DNA from: an uncultured Faecalibacterium sp.
GTDB lineage: Bacteria; Bacillota; Clostridia; Oscillospirales; Ruminococcaceae
NCBI GenBank assembly: GCA_934518555.1
Contig: CAKSXW010000041.1
Location: 1 to 18,208 of the forward strand
Reading direction: 5' to 3'
DNA: 18,208 bases
A model generated the notes under the pieces. The model made no database searches and was not told where the DNA came from. It saw only the letters and a list, made by a program, of their open reading frames with translations. Shown here piece by piece: positions 15,915-18,208 of the stretch (the first letter of the stretch is position 1; each line of letters starts with the position of its first letter). Both the position numbers and the translations under genes were made by a program.

Positions 15915-16690
15915 CAGGCTACTATAGCCTGCCTCGCCGGGCACTGCGAGGGGTGCGGCAGCTGCTGTACCCCCGGCGGTGCCCTTTTTGCAACGCCGTG
16001 CTGGGCAGTGTGGAGCATTGCCCGGACTGCGCTGACCAGGTGGATGCTCTGCGCCGCAAGCCGGGCATCCGGCTGGACGCCTCCCAGCATTATCTGGGGC
16101 GTCTTGCCGGAGCTGCGGCCCCCTTCCGCTATGAGGGCTGTGTGCGGCAGGCCATCCTCCGGGCCAAGTATCAGGCTGCTCCCTGGACGGCTGTGGAGCT
16201 GGGGGTCTGGCTGGCCCAGCTGGCCTTTGGCAGCTAGATCCAGATGCAGGGGGCTGAGCCGGTGCCTCAACGGGTAGAAGGAGCGGCCCTGGGCTACGAC
16301 TGCATCGTGCCGGTGCCGGCGTCCAGCCCGGCCCGGGGCTATAACGTGCCGGAATGCATGGCACGGCCTCTGGCCCAGGCTCTGGGGCTGCCCCTGGAGC
16401 CAAAGCTGCTGGTACGAACTCGCAAAAAGCAGCGGCAGGCAGGCCTGGCCTTTGAGCAGCGTCTGGCCAATGTGGCCGGGGCCTTTCGGGCAGCCGACCC
16501 GGACCTGGTGGAAGGCCGCCGGGTGCTGCTGGTGGATGACGTGATCACCACCGGAGCCACCGCCGCTGCCTGCGCCCAGGCTCTGTTGGACGCCGGGGCC
16601 GACAGCGTGTTTGCCCTGGCCCTGGCAACGGTGGAAATGCCGCTGTTCCCCCAAGGCAGCCCCCTGGAAGAAAAAATGGAAGAAATTTAA
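15911..16690 (+). pseudogene. comF-like phosphoribosyltransferase gene with in-frame amber stop
   Basis: One continuous frame encodes a ComF-family protein of normal length (about 259 codons) but is interrupted by TAG at 16235-16237, codon 109. The first part has the N-terminal zinc-ribbon cysteines (CPFC 24-27 and CPDC 37-40). The part after the stop has the phosphoribosyltransferase region: DCIVPVPASSPARGYN and the PRPP loop RRVLLVDDVITTGAT. ComF is linked to DNA uptake in competent bacteria. Both halves are well conserved, so the change looks recent, or it is an assembly error or a suppressed stop. ATG 16244 could restart translation but lacks an evident ribosome binding site. The start is TTG at 15911 (TTGA overlap with the SLH stop); a stop codon at 15902 excludes anything earlier, and a GTG 14 codons further in is possible. 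Confidence 0.85.
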
Positions 16691-16709
16691 AAAACCTGCT
16701 GAAAAGTGC

Positions 16710-16738
16710 TTGACAAATCCCCGGACATTGGGTATACT
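16710..16738 (+). promoter_or_regulatory. Promoter of tRNA-Pro
   Basis: Perfect TTGACA (16710-16715), 17-nt spacer, TATACT (16733-16738), 34 bases before the mature tRNA. Confidence 0.9.
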
Positions 16739-16772
16739 GATTGAGCTGTGAGCGACAACCGCTTACAGGTAT

Positions 16773-16850
16773 CCGGGTGTAGCGCAGTTTTGGTAGCGCG
16801 CTTGAATGGGGTTCAAGAGGCCGTGAGTTCGATTCTCGCCACTCGGACCA
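16773..16850 (+). tRNA. tRNA-Pro (anticodon GGG)
   Basis: A 78-nt class I tRNA. The acceptor stem CCGGGTG pairs with CACTCGG (one G-T wobble), followed by discriminator A and an encoded CCA. The D arm is GCGC...GCGC. The anticodon stem CTTGA/TCAAG encloses ATGGGGT, giving GGG, which reads CCC/CCU proline codons. The T arm GAGTTCGATTCTC is standard. Confidence 0.96.
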
Positions 16851-16855
16851 AACAA

Positions 16856-16909
16856 AAATAATCCGAACTTGTTTCCGATAGGAGATGGGTTCGGATTATT
16901 TGTTTTCTT
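16856..16909 (+). terminator. Terminator of tRNA-Pro
   Basis: A 13-bp stem (16856-16868 with 16889-16901), 20-nt loop, followed by TGTTTTCTT, beginning 5 bases after the CCA end. Confidence 0.85.
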
Positions 16910-17002
16910 CGGAAAGTTCAATGCAGGTGTCCGTGGAAGATGAAATCCGAAATCATAGATTGACCGACATAAGCCACAACATGATTTCAGGAGGAAACGA
17001 AC

Positions 17003-17233
17003 ATGAAGTACGATGCAAGAGATTGCTATTTCAACATGGACACCGGCTGCGTGGAGCTGCTGCTCCGGGATGGGAGAAAAATTTCCATCGATTGCACCGG
17101 GGTCGAGGATGCGTTAAATGTGACCATGGCGCAGAGGTCGGAACTAGACTACCTTATCTACAATGACCCGCTTGGCTATGCCGATTTGATCCTGAATGGT
17201 GACCCGGAGAAATATCTGAAACAAATTTTGTGA
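17003..17233 (+). CDS. Small DUF6061-like protein
   Basis: The 76-residue protein contains FNMDTGCVELLLRDGRKISI followed by DCTGVED, then QRSELDYLIYNDPLGYADLI and LNGDPEKYLK. This resembles the DUF6061 family of small Firmicute proteins of unknown function, from memory. AGGAGG at 16989-16994 lies 8 nt before the ATG at 17003, so it is very likely translated. There is no signal peptide or membrane segment. I see no convincing promoter between it and the tRNA-Pro terminator. It sits between the tRNA and an AT-rich foreign-looking gene, and its own base composition is intermediate. Function is unknown. Confidence 0.82.
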   Translation: MKYDARDCYFNMDTGCVELLLRDGRKISIDCTGVEDALNVTMAQRSELDYLIYNDPLGYADLILNGDPEKYLKQIL

Positions 17234-17262
17234 AATGAATATTCTGCGATTTTACTGAAGAA

Positions 17263-17291
17263 TTGACAATGTAGCGAAAACCAGATATCAT
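17263..17291 (+). promoter_or_regulatory. Promoter of the AT-rich gene
   Basis: Perfect TTGACA (17263-17268), 17-nt spacer, TATCAT (17286-17291), 40 bases before the ATG at 17332. The gene therefore forms its own transcription unit. Confidence 0.85.
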
Positions 17292-17331
17292 AGCAACAGG
17301 CTTTATTTTGTTTCAGAAGAGGTATTAGCAT

Positions 17332-17889
17332 ATGGAAGCGTATGAATTAGATAAAATAAAAGTTTTGGCAACTTCTTTCCGTGGTGCAATTGAGATAGCA
17401 AAAGATGCTGGTGAATTTGATAATGACTTTGCATTTCCTCGATTTCCCAAAGGATGCTGTGGAGATACAAGCGATCTTTTAGCTGAGTATTTGGCACAGC
17501 ATGATATTTACACATATTATGTCTGTGGTCAAAAAGGTACCCAATCACACGCATGGCTGGTTCTTGTAAACACTGTAACAGTGACAACTGATAATTCAGA
17601 TGCTGACAGAAAGTATAAAAGTCTGATAAGTGTTTATAATGAAGATAATGATGTAATGCTACTGCGAAAATACTATAACTTAAAAGATGCTATTATTATT
17701 GACATAACCGGAGATCAGTTCACAAATCAAAAATGTTTTTTGTATTATAACATTCCTGTTTATGTTGGTTTTTTAGATGACTTTCATAAACTTTTTAGGG
17801 TGGATCAATGCTCTATCCATGAACCTGCTAGATTGTGGGATGCTCGCTGCAAAAGTCTGTATCGAGCAATAACTAAATATATAAAGTGA
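17332..17889 (+). CDS. AT-rich protein with Cys-His-Asp motifs (papain/transglutaminase-like?)
   Basis: The 185-residue cytoplasmic protein has three spaced motifs: FPKGCCGDTSDLLAEYL (Cys42/Cys43), SHAWLVL (His73) and IIIDITGDQF (Asp124). This Cys...His-Ala-Trp...Ile-Asp-Ile-Thr layout is that of papain-like or transglutaminase-like enzymes, and similar hypothetical proteins occur across bacteria; no function is known to me. The C-terminal ~45 residues are basic and aromatic. The AT-rich codons (AAA, ATA, TTA, GAT) differ sharply from the GC-rich genes to the left, suggesting recent transfer. AGAAGAGG 9 nt upstream supports the ATG at 17332, and a consensus promoter lies before it. An inactive relative or an immunity-type protein is possible. 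Confidence 0.85.
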   Translation: MEAYELDKIKVLATSFRGAIEIAKDAGEFDNDFAFPRFPKGCCGDTSDLLAEYLAQHDIYTYYVCGQKGTQSHAWLVLVNTVTVTTDNSDADRKYKSLISVYNEDNDVMLLRKYYNLKDAIIIDITGDQFTNQKCFLYYNIPVYVGFLDDFHKLFRVDQCSIHEPARLWDARCKSLYRAITKYIK

Positions 17890-17914
17890 TTTGCAGTATG
17901 AAACGAAGTTTTTT

Positions 17915-18202
17915 TCAATTAAGGTATAAAACAAAAACAGGGTGCGCCCACCCGGACGCACCCTGCCAAAAGCCACAGACAAGAATGATATGTACAGCAG
18001 GGAGTTCCCCAGCGGGAACTTCCTGTTTTTCGTTGTTTGCATGATGAGCCTGCTCTGCCTGCCATGCGGCAAACTCCCTCTGGCCTTCCTCACTGTTCCA
18101 GCAGGCAAGGATGGCCGGGTAGAATGCCCTCGCCAGACGGTCGATGACTTCATCGGGATAAGGGGAAATGTTTGTGGACTTTTTCTTTTTGTTCAAACGC
18201 AC
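17915..18202 (-). CDS. Small mobile-element-like ORF, possibly continuing past the edge
   Basis: The first ~50 residues, lysine-rich then PDEVIDRLARAF...SEEGQREFAAWQAEQ, resemble small proteins of unknown function often carried on Firmicute conjugative elements; this is pattern memory only. The frame is open to the right edge. A GTG at 18202 is too close to AGGAG (18204-18208), while a TTG at 18196 has a good 7-nt spacing, giving a start NKKKKSTNIS. The C-terminal ~30 residues (after about residue 64) run through a strong minus-strand terminator at 17933-17965 and end in its T-run, which is unusual. The true 3' end may therefore be altered, or the ORF may be decayed. Confidence 0.45.
   Translation of the reverse strand: MRLNKKKKSTNISPYPDEVIDRLARAFYPAILACWNSEEGQREFAAWQAEQAHHANNEKQEVPAGELPAVHIILVCGFWQGASGWAHPVFVLYLN
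17931..17965 (-). terminator. Minus-strand terminator at the right end
   Basis: A perfect 9-bp stem (17938-17946 with 17957-17965), 10-nt loop, followed on the minus strand by TTTTTGTTTT. It would stop transcription coming from the right edge. Confidence 0.85.
18001..18030 (+). terminator. Possible plus-strand terminator for the AT-rich gene
   Basis: A 7-bp stem (18003-18009 with 18014-18020), extendable by a G-T and a G-C pair, with a CAGC loop, followed by CTGTTTTT. It could end the transcript of the gene at 17332-17889. It overlaps the minus-strand ORF. Confidence 0.6.
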
Positions 18203-18208
18203 GCTCCT

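Noticed and set aside
15144..16403. A 419-codon minus-strand open frame over the SLH end and comF
   Set aside because: It is antisense to recognisable SLH-protein and ComF coding sequence, and the translation is unlike any protein I know.
16244..16690. Independent short phosphoribosyltransferase gene
   Set aside because: It is in the same frame as the upstream ComF part, has no good ribosome binding site, and lacks the N-terminal zinc ribbon; one gene split by a stop is simpler.
16856..16901. Attachment-site-like inverted repeat after tRNA-Pro
   Set aside because: The arms plus the T-run are explained by a tRNA terminator, and no copy of the tRNA 3' end is found downstream inside the window.

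Overview
The window looks like a chromosomal segment of a GC-rich, low-GC-lineage Firmicute of the Oscillospiraceae/Ruminococcaceae type (Faecalibacterium-, Gemmiger- or Subdoligranulum-like). This is inferred from the der-plsY pair, the Clostridia-type MATE pump, the SLH protein, strong AGGAGG ribosome binding sites, TTGACA/TATAAT-like promoters with 17-nt spacers, and GC-biased codon use. No 16S rRNA gene or other definitive taxonomic marker is present.

Layout. 1-1377: the 3' part of der (ribosome-assembly GTPase) followed by plsY (phospholipid synthesis), closed by a bidirectional terminator. 1453-4729, minus strand: an exported lipoprotein of unknown function, a PstS-like phosphate-type binding lipoprotein and a small PsiE-like membrane protein. 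4844-6226, minus strand: a MATE efflux pump. Divergent from it, 6527-7330 encodes a three-repeat ricin-type beta-trefoil fused to a long histone-H1-like Lys/Ala/Pro tail. 7399-8274, minus strand: a single-pass membrane protein of unknown function. 8388-8479: tRNA-Ser(GGA), minus strand. 8735-9754: an FMN-dependent alpha-hydroxy-acid dehydrogenase/oxidase with an added N-terminal Cys cluster. 10001-16690: an apparent operon of a MacA-like adaptor whose core is duplicated, a MacB-like ATPase and permease, an SLH-domain surface protein, and a comF gene broken by one in-frame amber codon. 16773-16850: tRNA-Pro(GGG).

The character changes after tRNA-Pro. A small DUF6061-like protein is followed by a clearly AT-rich gene (17332-17889) with Cys, His and Asp motifs like a papain/transglutaminase-type enzyme. 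At the right edge, a minus-strand ORF resembles small proteins carried by Firmicute mobile elements. This part reads as accessory DNA downstream of a tRNA gene.

How the genes work together. The adaptor, ATPase and permease should form one export complex at the membrane, and the SLH protein made from the same transcript is likely at the cell surface. The binding lipoprotein and the PsiE-like protein hint at phosphate-related physiology, but no PstCAB permease is in view. The most unusual items are the trefoil/H1-tail fusion, the duplicated adaptor, the AT-rich Cys-His-Asp protein and the amber codon in comF.
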